From positions 1,353,501-1,417,500 of the forward strand of contig JADLSH010000138.1 in assembly GCA_016169945.1 (NCBI GenBank): a stretch of 64,000 nt of DNA, in the 5' to 3' direction. The stretch comes from Trachythela sp. YZ-2020. Lineage: Eukaryota > Cnidaria > Anthozoa > Malacalcyonacea > Clavulariidae. A program made the position numbers and the translations under genes. A model generated the notes under the pieces. That model saw only the letters and a list, made by a program, of their open reading frames with translations, was not told where the DNA came from and ran no database searches. The stretch's first letter is position 1, and each line of letters starts with the position of its first letter. Positions 1 through 13,700 of the stretch are shown one piece after another.

Positions 1-291
1 TCAATAACAAATAAGTACAATGGTGAACACACACATTTTTTTGCACATTTATGCATAGTTTATTGTTTGGGATTTTTTCACAAGGGTACATCTTTGAAAA
101 ATTTAATTGTGTTTCTGTATCCTAGAACTGTAAAATGCTCTGATAATTGGGCTGTTGAGTCAGGTGGGGAGAGAGCAGAACCTCAAATTCATATTCAAGC
201 ACAAAAGATAATCTTGCAAACTTGTATGTGAATTTCAAGTTGTGCTCTCCTCAGTTTACCTGATAGCGCAACTAGCAGCGAATCAAAATTA

Positions 292-396
292 AAGGTTTTA
301 GTGGATGGATAATTAAAGTGGAAGAATATATACAATTTTTAGACCTAACCGGTATATATTCTTCCACTCGAATTATACATCTACTAAAACCTTGAA
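292..396. repeat. Imperfect hairpin repeat
   Basis: The two arms (AAGGTTTTAGTGGATG at the left, its near complement CATCTACTAAAACCTT at the right) enclose a second complementary pair around GTGGAAGAATATATA. The loop contains TTAGACCTAACC, which also occurs in the SINE copies near 59.7 kb, so this may be a degenerate relative. It is non-coding. Confidence 0.5.
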
Positions 397-549
397 CTTT
401 AAGTCTAATCAAGTGAGATGCAGAAAAAAACACCCAGCAGAGAATCAGCTCAGAAATGCTGAATATTTATGACGTTAAATTTTGGGCAGTGTAGGAACTT
501 TCACACTGCACTTTAAGATTTATCTGAAATCAATGTAAAGTGAGGCTTT

Positions 550-804
550 GGGGCAGTTCATATAAGTCGGGCTGACCTGGTGGCATGTTCACAAGAGCCG
601 GGCTAGCCCACCTTGCAGCACTATAAATTGTTTACAATGCACTATACTGGCTTAATTTGCTTGGAAAAATTTCAATGATACTGTTTGCCTCGAAACTCAA
701 TATTGACCTTTGCGCCTCAAGCGGGATCCCTGCCAGGCGGGTTAGCCCAGCTCCAATATGAGCACAAAGTTGTCGAGCCAGCCCGGCTCATATGGACAGC
801 CCCC
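550..804. mobile_element. Short MITE with GGGGC-type inverted ends
   Basis: The left end GGGGCAGTTCATATAAGTCG and the right end, read on the other strand, GGGGCTGTCCATATGAGCCG are imperfect inverted repeats about 255 bp apart. No transposase is encoded; the short plus frame at 685-927 is incidental. The target duplication is not clear, so the superfamily is undetermined. Confidence 0.5.
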
Positions 805-1059
805 GTCTTAGGCCCTAAGTTTATGAACACAACAGAAAATAATGTATTTGTACATATAATAATAAGTGTCATTTCCACTGATCTGTGTTGTATTGTGCTT
901 TCACTCCATCCCCTCGAACAAAGTTAACTATCAAAAGGAAGTCATTTGAAATTTGATGTTCCAACAAGTGTCCCTTTTTTCGTTGTTTATATTATAAACA
1001 GTATGTATATTTTCAGTATGTAATATATACATATTATAAACAGTATATATATTTTCATA

Positions 1060-1394
1060 AATATCAGCATCCACACGTTCTACAATCCGCACTTCTGGAG
1101 ACTCCCTTTTGCTCGAATACAGCGCAACTTTAAGTGACTTGGCCAGATTGTAAATGAAAGCCGACGTCCTGTCAAGCAAGGAATCCATACTCGGCTCAAA
1201 TCGAAATGTTGCACGACCAAGCTTGCTAGATTTTTCGCCATTTAGTGATTCACCCGCATCTCTCGATTCATCAAAGCTACTATCGTATCCTAGTTTTGTT
1301 GCTTAGACTTTAATTTATCAGCTCTTATCGTTTCACCAAGTTCTAGGCTTAGAAAGAACGCCTTCTCTGGACGTGCACGCTTCGCGGCCGCCAT
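1060..1394 (-). pseudogene. Possible frameshifted first exon of an unknown protein
   Basis: On the minus strand an ATG in good context (AAACATGGCGGCC, in a CpG-rich stretch) opens a frame starting MAAAKRARPEKAFF. It runs about 34 codons to a TAG near 1290. A neighbouring frame then continues without a stop through LGRATFRFEPSMDSLLDRTS and ends at VERVDADIYEN near 1060, where AT-rich repeats begin. The change of frame looks like one gained or lost base. The composition is that of real protein, but I do not recognise the family. It lies just downstream of the sulfotransferase on the same strand. It may be a decayed gene, a live gene with an assembly error, or chance. Confidence 0.35.
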
Positions 1395-1706
1395 GTTTAC
1401 TTTGTGGCGCGCGCAATTACGTCCAACGCGGGATCTGGAACCTAATTCTTCAAATGTCCACTCAAATAGGGAAATTTATTGGTATGAATTCAAAGTCCGT
1501 TATAAAAAAATAAAAAATCGCGACCTATGGAATAGTAAGTAGTTCAGTGCTCTACCAACTAAGCATTTATCTTCGTGAGCCTTCAACTAACTTAGTAGAT
1601 TATAATAAATTAAATAGAATTGACCTTAATGGTCCTTAAAACTCATTTGCATAGTGAGAAATACTGAAATTCTAATTCAGTGTTTCTCAGTTCCATTCCA
1701 CTACAA

Positions 1707-4700
1707 TTATTCATGAAATTTATAATCCCAATAAAAGGGAATTCGTTTCATATAACCAAATATAATATCCTTGACTTCCTTGTTCCAAACAATGCCATTC
1801 CTTGATCTTGATATTTTTCTGCGAACAATACTGGTACAATCACTAATATATTCCTTTGAACATTCGATATTCAGGAATCGACATATCTTCCGTAGTTCAA
1901 GCTCTGGGTTTGCAATGACATCTTCACTTCTCAATGTGTGTCCTTGATCATGAAACTGTTGTAGTAAATAAGCGTTTGTCTCCGCAAACTTCATGCGATA
2001 GTGAATGTTTCGTATAAAACTTTCCTTAGTTAAGTTCACCTATGGAAAAAAGATAAATGTATATACGTGAGGGAGTGATTCATCTCATGCTTCAATGATC
2101 CAATCTTAGGATTCAAAGATTCAATCTTAGGATTCAAAGATTCAATCTTAGGATTCAAATATTCAATCTTAGGATTCAATTATTCAATCTTAGGATTCAA
2201 TGATTCAATCTTAGGATTCAATTATTCAATCTTAGGATTGAATGATTCTATCTTAGGATTCAATGATTCTATTTTAGGATTGAATGATTCAATCTTAGGA
2301 TTCAATGATTCAATCTTAGGATTCAATGATTTAATCTTAGGATTCAATGATTCTATTTTAGGATTGAATGATTCTATTTTAGGATTGAATGATTCAATCT
2401 TAGGATTCAATGATTCAATCTTAGGATTCAATGATTCTATCTTACGATTGAATGATTCTATTTTAGAAATGAATGATTCAATCTTATGATTCAATGATTC
2501 TATCTTAGGATTGAATGATTCAATCTTAGGATTCAATGATTCAATCTTAGGATTGAATGATTCTATCTTAGGATTCAATGATTCTATTTTAGGATTCAAT
2601 GATTCAATCTTATGATTCAATGATTCTATCTTAGGATTCAATGATTCAATCTTAGGATTGAATGATTCAATCTTAGGATTGAATGATTCAATCTTAGGAT
2701 TCAATTATTCTATCTTAGGATTCAATTATTCAATCTTAGGATTCAATGATTCTATCTTAGGATTGAATGATTCAATCTTAGGATTCAAAGATTCAATCTT
2801 ATGATTCAATTATTCTATCTTAGGATTCAATGATTCAATCTTAGGATTCAATGACTCAATCTTATGATTCAATTATTCTATCTTAGGATTCAATGATTCA
2901 ATCTTAGGATTCAATGATTCAATCTTAGGATTCAATTATTCTATCTTAGGATTCAAAGATTCAATCTTATGATTCAATTATCCAATATTAGGATTCAAAG
3001 ATTCAATCTTATGATTCAATTATTCAATCTTAGGATTCAATTATTCTATCTTAGGATTCAATGATTCAATCTTAGGATTCAATTATTCACTCTTAGGATT
3101 CAATGATTCAATCTTAGGATTCAATGATTCACTCTTAGGATTCAATGATTCAATCTTAGGATTCAATAATTCACTCTTAGGATTCAATGATTCTATCTTG
3201 GGATTAAATGACTCTATCCTAGAATTCAATTATTCTATCTTAGGATTCAATGATTCAATCTTAGGATTCAATGATTCTATTTTAGGATTCAATAATTCAA
3301 TCTTAGGATTCAATGATTCTATCTTGGGATTAAATGACTCAATCTTACGATTCAATTATTCTATCTTAGGATTCAATGATTCAATCTTAGGATTCAATGA
3401 TTCTATCTTAGGATTCAATGATTCAATCTTACGATTCAATGATTCAATCTTAGGATTCAATGATTCAATCTTAGGATTCAATGATTCAATCTTAGGATTC
3501 AATTATTCTATCTTAGGATTCAAAGATTCAATCTTATGATTCAATTATCCAATATTAGGATTCAAAGATTCAATCTTATGATTCAATTATTCAATCTTAG
3601 GATTCAATTATTCTATCTTAGGATTCAATGATTCAATCTTAGGATTCAATGATTCACTCTTAGGATTCAATGATTCAATCTTAGGATTCAATGATTCACT
3701 CTTAGGATTCAATGATTCAATCTTAGGATTCAATAATTCACTCTTAGGATTCAATGATTCTATCTTGGGATTAAATGACTCTATCCTAGAATTCAATTAT
3801 TCTATCTTAGGATTCAATGATTCAATCTTAGGATTCAATGATTCTATTTTAGGATTCAATAATTCAATCTTAGGATTCAATGATTCTATCTTGGGATTAA
3901 ATGACTCAATCTTACGATTCAATTATTCTATCTTAGGATTCAATGATTCAATCTTAGGATTCAATGATTCTATCTTAGGATTCAATGATTCAATCTTACG
4001 ATTCAATGATTCAATCTTAGGATTCAATGATTCAATCTTAGGATTCAATGATTCTATCTTGGGATTAAATGACTCTATCCTAGAATTCAATTATTCTATC
4101 TTAGGATTCAATGATTCAATCTTAGGATTCAATGATTCTATTTTAGGATTCAATAATTCAATCTTAGGATTCAATGATTCTATCTTGGGATTAAATGACT
4201 CAATCTTGCGATTCAATGATTCTATCTTAGGATTCAATGATTCAATCTTAGGATTCAATGATTCAATCTTACGATTCAATGATTCTATCTTACGATTCAA
4301 TGATTCAATCTTAGGATTCAATGATTCAATCTTACGATTCAATGATTCAATTTTAGGATTCAATGATTCACTCTTTAGGATTAAATGATTCAATATTAGG
4401 ATTCAATTATTCAATCTTCGGATTCAGTCATTCAGTCTTAGGATTCAATGATTCAATCTTAGGATTCAATAATTCTATCTTAGGATTAAATGATTCAATC
4501 TTAGGATTCAATGATTCTATCTCATGTTTCAATTATCCAATCTTAGGATTCAAAGATTCAATCTTATGATTCAATTATTCTATCTTAGGATTCAATGATT
4601 CAATCTTAGGATTCAATGATTCACTCTTAGGATTCAATGATTCAATCTTAGGATTCAATGATTCACTCTTAGGATTCAATGATTCAATCTTAGGATTCAA

Positions 4701-7700
4701 TTATTCTATCTTAGGATTCAATGATTCTATCTTAGGATTCAATGATTATATCTTAGGATTCAATGATTCAATCTTAGGATTCAATGATTCAATCTTAGAA
4801 TTCAATGATTCAATCTTCGGATTCAGTCATTCAGTCTTAGGATTCAATGATTCAATCTTAGGATTCAGGGATACAATCTCAGGATTGAATGATTCAATGA
4901 ATCTTAGGATTCAATGATTCAATCTTAGGATTCAATGATTCAATCATGGGATTCAATTATTTAATCGTAGGATTCAACCATTGAATCTTATGTTCAATCA
5001 TTCTGATATACCCAGGCCCTTAGCAAGGAATACAAATTAACGTCCATTACACTTACTGGCGTTTTATATATCTCTGTCCAGTTCAAGTTATCTCCAAAAC
5101 GTTTACGTAACACCAATGTCGCGATGTTATCAAATGGATTACGGATAATATGAATAAACTTTATTGGAATCTGTACTTTTTGTTGTATTTCTTGTAAAAT
5201 TGACCAATATTTCTGCGAACGTTGCAACAACAGGGTCGTTCTGCCGCCTTTTTTGTCACCGATAACCTAAAAGTGCGGAAAATGAATCCTAAAATCCAAG
5301 TCAGCCCGACAAATATACACTGAATTTGTTTAAAATGTTCTGGAAGTGCATGCTAGTTTTTAACTTACCCTAACCAACATTGCAGTAATAAATTATAATC
5401 CGAATGTATACAAAAAGGTATTCAAGACGCGACCTAACTGTCCAAAAACGAGAAGACTATTTGAGCATGAAGATTTCAATTCTAGGATCTATTTTTCCGG
5501 GTGACTTTCCCGAAATTACGTCACAAGGAATAGGGTTAGGATTAAAGATTAGGGTTAGGATTAAGATAAGGGTTGAGGTTAGATTAGAGTTAGGATAAAG
5601 ATTAAGTTCGAATTAAAAGTCAGGTACTTAATATGGAAATTGAGCCATTTTTCCTGTAGATAGCGAGGTCTGGAAAATTGCTGACACTAATTCGGATCAG
5701 AGATTACTCTCTGGTATCGCAACCGGCACCAAAATAGCCCAGTCAAACTCCTAGCTTTAGAAAGGTTTAGTTCAGCGGTCAGGGCGGCAGACCTGGGTTC
5801 ATCTCCCGGTTAAGACATTCAGAAATCAACTGTTCTCAAGCTTAAGTGATTCCTTCAATATCACAAGTTGCTATTCCTACACGTATCAGTTCAAAGCCAA
5901 ATATACTGTCAAAACATTGTAGAGTAAATGCAGCATAGAGAGCTTGTTAATAAGATATCACAATTTCCTTATTTTAGGGTGCTTTTTAAGGCCTGCAGTT
6001 CACACGATCCGATTCTCGGATCCGATTGTCATCTTGACGTATGTGATTTACTGGATTTGCTGACAAGAATAAGGCTATTGGCTCATATTTGGCGAAGGGG
6101 GCCCTTAGGAGTCCCGGATGTAAGTCCCGTATGTCAAATCGCGCACCCATTGGCTAGATTTTAAATCTCCTTAGCAACGCTGCCTTAGCAACAAAAAAAT
6201 GTTTTTTGGACGGGAAAAATCTGGGGGAAATACACGAAAAACCTCCCAAAAATTCAGTAAAAAATACTCCTATGTGTCTTAAAATTATAAATATGTGTTA
6301 ACATTTAATATATTTTGAGAATAAACCTGCTAAAAACTGATATAATTGATTTGTTTTCCTTTTTTATCTATTTAAAGTTGAGCAACCAAGTGAGAAACAC
6401 CCAGACTGCAGAGTGAAAACACCTGTCTTTAAGGTTTAATGCCAGTTCCACTAAGCAGTTTCATTGCTTCACACCAACTCCACATCTTTATAAACATCAA
6501 ATTAAAGACAAGTGTGCTCACATAGGAATAGTTTTTCGCTGAATTTTGGCGGGATTTTTTAACATTTTGCTTAATTTACACGGGCCGTAAACTTTTTTCA
6601 AAAAACAAATTTTGTTGTTGCTAAGGAAGCGTTGCTAAGGAGATTTCAAATGTAGCCAATGGGCGCGCGATTTCACATACGGGATTTACATACGGGACTT
6701 ACAAGGGGCCCCCATTAGGAAGCTTCAATTTTCCCCTAGATTTATCCTCGGATGCCCCCTCTATTCTTTTATAATCTCTATGCTTTTTCCGCTTTTCCCA
6801 TTGCTTTCTTTACTTCGTGTAGTCTTGCGTGAAGTCTCGCGTGTAGTCCGCGAGAATCAAGGTGCGAGATTTACTGGGCACTAACCTTTATTTTTCCATC
6901 AAATTTCCCCTGCCACTGATTAGGAATTAAATAATGATATTTCGTCTTTGGAAGACAATCTTTAGAAGACCTGTCCCCTTGACGAGCCTCAACATAACTA
7001 TTTGTATAGAGTTGTTCAAACAAATATTGTTTGTTACGATGTTCAGTTGTATAGTTTTCCCAGTTGCCCAAAATATTATATTCATTTGCTATGACCATAT
7101 TTGGATGTGCATCAATTAAAGAACCAATGAGACTATGGCCACTTCTTGGGTAACCAATAAACATCAACATTGTGTCAACACCATTGACAATCTTGGGATC
7201 AAGTTCAATGTTTTTTTTATTGAAATACTCAGGCCGCGAACGACAAGGAATTTTCATTGAAGCAGTGGTTTTTCCACGCCGAACATTTTTCAAAATTTCC
7301 AATGCTTTTCGTCGCTCCTTGTTAGGAACTACCTCTGTAAATGAGAACATGAAATTATTAGATTGAAAAGAGGAGACAGAGCAAAAATATAATCTATAAA
7401 CATGTTTCCTGTAAAATTTCCCATCATCGGGAAAATGTTTTAGCATAAATGTAAACAAACTCGAAGTTTGGCGAGTACAAGAAGTTATTTTACAGACTGA
7501 AGGTAGTCTGACAATTGCAACAACGTATAGAGTTAATTCGTGTGAAAATCGAAGAAATGGATTAAAATCAAGACAAAATTAAATTCGACGTTATTGCAAA
7601 GCCTTCTTCTTTATAACCTTTTGAAATTGTCGGCTGAAAATAGATTTCGGAATTCTTTTGCAAATTGGTAATCGTATAACGGCAACTGAGAGTAGCGTAA

Positions 7701-10700
7701 ATGCGCAATACGATAGTTACTTCTCGAATACTTCCTTGGCTTGGAAGCCTCACTCTCATGCGGTGGCTTGGAAGTTAGAAGTATAAAAGCTAGCAATGAG
7801 TTCCGAATTTGAAATGTTTTGTAGATGGAATATTCGGAAAATGCAACTTTAGGCCCTCTGGTAGGAATAGAACCTGCGGCCCTGCGATTCCGGTGCAGCG
7901 CTCTAACTAACTACGAGTCCAGTTGCTGAGCATTAACCGCAAGTTCGTGTATATATGATAGGAGTGATGCCAGTATTAGGTATGGGTAAATATCTAGTTT
8001 TTTGGGCATCTCGTTCGACAGAACTAAGAATAGATGTAATATTCGAACGAAAATTTACATACATTTTCGACCTACACAGGAGCAGTACAAAAAAAGTACA
8101 AACCTAAAAAAGCCGACAATTTAAAGATATATTCAAACTACTGTTTAAATCTTGTCTATAAGCGGTATGGAATTACGCCGCCGCTTTAGAGTTCTATATT
8201 CAGAAACAATCTGCGCAACTAATCCAGTCATATAATTGTTTAGAAATTCGACTATGTTGTAGTTAGGAAATAGAAAACATTTTCCGTGTTTCTATACACT
8301 TATAGAAACACGCGTGAGAGTTTGGGAGAACGAGAAATAATCACTGGGAAAACGAGCCCGTAGGGCGAGTTTTTCCACGTTATTTCGAGTTCTCCCAAAC
8401 TCCCACAAGTGTTTCTATAAGTGTATAGAAACACAGGAAAAAAATGTTTTCTATTTCTTTTATAATATAACTCAAAGTTTTATAATTCGCATTAAATTTG
8501 TTTTTTTTATGATTTTAAATTTTGGCGGGAAAATTTCCGTGTTTCTATACAGTTATAGAAACACGCTTCTCGACCAATCAGCACGCCCGTACTATAAATG
8601 TTATATTATAAAGATCTTTACGCTCATTTTAGCTGTTATAGTAGCACGCGCGACTTTTGAATAACCGAAATTTTAAAGATATATTCAAGCTCATATTTAT
8701 ACCAAACTTTCTGTTTTCCATATTTCACGTTGGCCATACGTCAGACTCCGTGTTTTCCAATATTTTTGCTTCAGACTCTGTGTTTTCCATTTTTATGACG
8801 TCCCACTCTGCAGGGACTCCGACTACGCGTTTTCAATGTACCCTTCATATATACATTTACGTCATTACATTTACCTTGCAGTCGTTAGACTTAACTACGT
8901 GTAGCAATTACAAGAAAGATTAAAACTATGTACAATATGACATTATATAATATATAAATGTATACGTTATTAAAAAATGTTCTAGTTCATGGCTTTAGCT
9001 GCATAGTGAATAATAAAACTATTTTTACATCTATCTGTCCTTATCGTTGGTAACTTATAGACGTTCTTCTCCCTCAAATTGTACGTACAATGATTATCGG
9101 GAGGTGGTAAAGTTTGTGCTTCCTGTCGTTTTCATTCCTTTCCTGGATTTACCAGAAAAGCTTTTCGCACAGTGTTTCCCTTCTGTCAAATACAGTTCCC
9201 ATATTTGCTCTCGCAAGTGCGTCACGCTATAACTCAATTCTGGGAAAATTATCTTCAGTGATCTTTTCTGAATGCGTTCAATGTCGTCTGATAAGTATTT
9301 AGGTATGCTTGAATGGAATACTTGGCAAGAGTATTCTAACACAGATCTTATGCAGGAACAATAGAATCTCACAAGTGCACAGGACTCTACCCCCGCTTTC
9401 TTCAGTTGCTAGAAGATAAATACGTTTAAATACTTTCCGTATAATGTCTTCAATATGAACATTCCATTTTAGGTCGTTCTTAATAGTGACTCCCAAAACC
9501 TTGGCCTTAGGCACCGATTCAAACAGTTGGTCATCAACTTTAATTGAGCCGGTTCTGTTCTGGATGCTTCGAAAAAGTAATCATAAGCTCCTTACATTTA
9601 AATGGATTTAATTGGGGCCTATTACTCTTCGACCAATTTTCTATTTCGTCAATTGATTCCTGTATATTACTCGTTGTTCCTCTAGATATTACCTCAGAGA
9701 CCGTCATGTCGTCCGCAAACTTCCACATCGATGTTACTGGTTGGGATATGTTCAAATCGTTAAACATGGCTAGAAAAAGCCATGGGCCAATTTTGGTACC
9801 CTGGGGCATTCAACCTCACTTGATTAAATTATGGTCAACTAAGTCAAAAGCCTTTCTATAATCCAACAGTGACACTCTTACTGCCGACCCATTTCCATCT
9901 GTGGACGTAATCCAATTGTGGATCATGGATATAAGCGCGAAGGTTGTGCACGACTGGGGAATAAATCCATACTGATTGGGACCTATATGCTTCGGTAGTG
10001 TTGGTTTGAGTTCTGATTCAATGATGTAACTTTCAGCAACCTTTAACAGCGTAGATGTTAGAGATACTGGTCGTAAATCTCTATTGAAATCCTCGATTGT
10101 CTTATTCTTTGGAATTCAATATATATAGGCCGTATTCTGTGGCCAGTTTTCGTTTAGCCTGAGAGCCTGCAAGAAAACCCGGCTTTCGTTACTATAAAAG
10201 CCTTAATAAAGCTCACTAAAATTGACCAATAAAAAATGCAGCTGGCAGGGGCGTTTAACAATTGTAACTTCGTAGGGCAAATTTTGCCAAGTTGGTCGGG
10301 CAAAAATAGATTCAAGGCATGTTGAGTAAGAACAAAAAGCCTTGAAGACCAGTTTGGGCAATTTTAAAAATTTGCTAATCTAATATACAACATTTTCTGA
10401 CCATCAAAATTCTATTTCAGAGATTCCACATATCAAAATCTTCTGGGGGAGCATGCCTCCATATCCCAGTGGCCTAGTGCCTTCAGCACTCGATACCTGT
10501 GCATTCACGCAAGCGGCATGAGGGCCCCCATAAACCTTTTAGGCTTTTGCCGGCCCCTTTACATTATGTTTTGAGCACGCCCTTTCGTCGGGCAAAATGA
10601 CCACACACCCCCCAATGTTTAGACCCAAGTTACGCCCCTGGCAGCTGGACTATAGGGAAAACCCCAAACCGAAAGAAATATTTCGCTTTCGCATAAACAT

Positions 10701-13700
10701 GTCAATCAAGACTAAGAAATGTAGTAAGGGGTGGACCATTAGATTTTTGAGGCAATGAAATGGAGTTTGGGTTTTTGTCGAGGGTCAGAGGTCGAGGGTG
10801 GAAGGTCGAGATCGAATGTCGAGGTCGAGGATCGAAAGTCGAGGTCGAGGGTCGAATGTCGAGGTCGAGGGTCGAAAGTCGAGGTCGAAAAATTGATTTC
10901 ATTGGTACTGTTGAATTTGAGTAGAATGCTGAATGGTGTAAAAACTTTTAAAAACTATACTTTTATCAATTTACAGAACTTCTTTTCGTAAATATTAACA
11001 CGAAATATTGATTAGTAAGTTAAAATTTAGATTTTATTGCTGCGGAGCGAGCGAGCCTGAAGCGAGCGAGCGTAGCAGCAGCCTAATATGTGCAGAGAGG
11101 GAGTTTTGAAGTAAATTTTATTTAGCGCATGGAATTGTGGTCGTGCGCGCTTGCTATGCGCAGAACACAAATTTTAAACTCGCTCAGTTCCATGTGCGAA
11201 TTTTTATCAGTCGAATTTCTAAAGCTTTTTCAAGTCTATTTTGACCATTCAAGGTAGGATGGATCAATTGAAGTTAACGACCCCCCTGCCCCAAGGGAGT
11301 CGTATACTTCAATGGCCATTGAAGTATACGACCCCCCAAAATAATAGCTTTTTATCATGATTCATGATTTTTATTCATGATTTTTATATCGAGAATTTCG
11401 TTTAGCTTCTTTTTATATATTTGGTGGTTTCTAAAGTTCTCTGGCTTGCGACGAGACCGTGTTGCTTCAGGAAATCTACCGTCACTTCCATGTTGTCGCC
11501 AAAGATTACTTCTCGCAGTTCGTCGTGGATAGACATTTCGTCGGTGGAATACTGTTAAAGTATGCTCGCCAAACATTTTAAGGCCTTTTATAACGCCTTT
11601 CCAGCAATGAGTCATCGAACAGATATTTACAAGATGCAGTTTGCGATCAAAACACGGAGACAAAATTGCAAAACAAAACACCTCAAGCGCATATTATTGA
11701 TCGTGTTGAAAGTCTTTTGAATTTGTTTCCTGGTCAAAAAATCAATGAACTGAGACAGAGAAATAGAGAATAAAGGGAAGTCATAAAAATTCCTTTGAAA
11801 CAGACACAAAAACCCGTAAATTTAACGATATAATACAAGGGGGGTCGTATACTTCAATCCGAATATTTGTTATTGAAGTATACGACCCCATTGGCATAGG
11901 GGGGTCGTTAACTTCAATTGATCCGGTAGGATATTTTGTCTTTTGTTTATATGTAACGTTTACATTTGTTTACTCCTTTTTGGAAAGTTGGCAATCTCAA
12001 TTTATATATCTATGAAACGCTGAAAGCACACAATCGATCGCAGCTAGATCCAGTGTCTGTTTATATATAAACTATATATTCTGCTAATGTGCTATCGACT
12101 TTGCTTGAGCTGTTAGTGCTGTAAATCATGGAAGTCTTACATAGAGATGTCTTTAAAAGGTTTTTCAATCCATTCGCGTTTGCTTCTCTTGCTGATTTCC
12201 ATATTTTGCATCAAGTGATGTTTCGCGTATGCCGCTTGACGATTGTGACTCCGTGTGAACTTGACACAAAGTCACAGATATGCAATTGATCGTCTAAATT
12301 GCCTGCTGAATCATTCTGATTTGTGCAAGGTTTGACCTATTAAATAGGCTACTGTAGGCATATAAATATGTTTTTATTCCTATTTTACAATGGACTTAAT
12401 ATTTTTGTCTGGTCGCGTTCACATATTATTGTCAGAACAGACAGGGTCTCAGTTCTGCGCGCACTAAGACAAATATTCGAATGGCAATGAGTTGAAATGA
12501 GTTGTGCTTTACATGTAGGTGACTCGCATATCCAGCAAAGTAAGAACAGAATGATGGGACAACGCTTTCGTTTATAGCTTTCCAAATGCAAAATTATTTT
12601 GCGCACATGTATATATTTAACGCTTTTATACACTACAAAAATATGCAAATTTCCTTGCGTGGCAGTGTCAAATTACTCATCGCAGTAAACATGGGTTTCA
12701 TGTGGGAATTCCATTTCCATGTGGAAGAACAATACATGGAAAATATTGATATTTTGAAATGGATGTTACAAAATTTGATGTCTTTCATGTTTCGTGATAT
12801 ATTTAGCTTGTCTCATCCTGCAAACTATGCTAGGGTTAGTGTTATAGGGTATGCATCTACTGACAGCGCGCAAGCCACTGGGTCAATGCCAATAATTACC
12901 GTCTACTGAATATAATTTGTGTTGCATATTTGTTTGCATGTTTGTTTCAAGTAGCTAAAGATTAAAGAATAATAACAGTCCCGCAGCATTCCCTACCTTG
13001 CAGGTACCCTAGTAATTGTTGTTAAATTGACAAGGCCGCGGTCATAACTAAAAATAGTTATGAAAATAGTTATGAAAATAGTTATGAAAATAGTTATGAA
13101 AATAGTTATGAAATAGTTCAAAAATAGTTAGGGGCTGAAATTCACCGAAAATTTACCGACGACGCAGGGCAAAAAAAGCGATGTTATAATTACTAAACCT
13201 CAGCAAGCGCACAACGTTACTGGTCCGTCGCGCATTTTGGTTCAGTGTCATTGGCAGCAGATTGTTTTCGGGAGCCGAACCTAGGGGAGTCTGGGGGCAT
13301 GCACCCTCAGGAAAATTTTGCATTTTTGAAGCCTCAGAAATTCATTTTCCGTGCTTTCTGAGAGAAAAGAAAAGAGAAAAAATCGCCAAATACCGTCAAA
13401 AATTGAAAATCTGTTTTGCTTGGTTTCGCGCGAAAACATGCTTGCCCCAGGCCACTGCTGCATCACACGTCGATCAACAAAATTACAGCCGTTGCACCGC
13501 CCTATAACCGCCCTAGCCCCTATATATAAGCGCCCTGCTTTCTATGCATAGTAAACCGTGCGGATGACGATTTCATGAACAAAATGAAGACACTAAGAAT
13601 TCGTCAGCCGGTTCGGTTGATGCGGTCAGTTCGACGGTAAATATACACGACACACCGCCTTCATACAAGCCAACATATACCTGAACACTTTGCACAGCCG

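Noticed and set aside
2222..4569. Long repetitive ORFs on both strands (NDSILGF, NPKIESL)
   Set aside because: They arise from a 21-bp unit without stops; no start context, no splice link and the same array is open on both strands.
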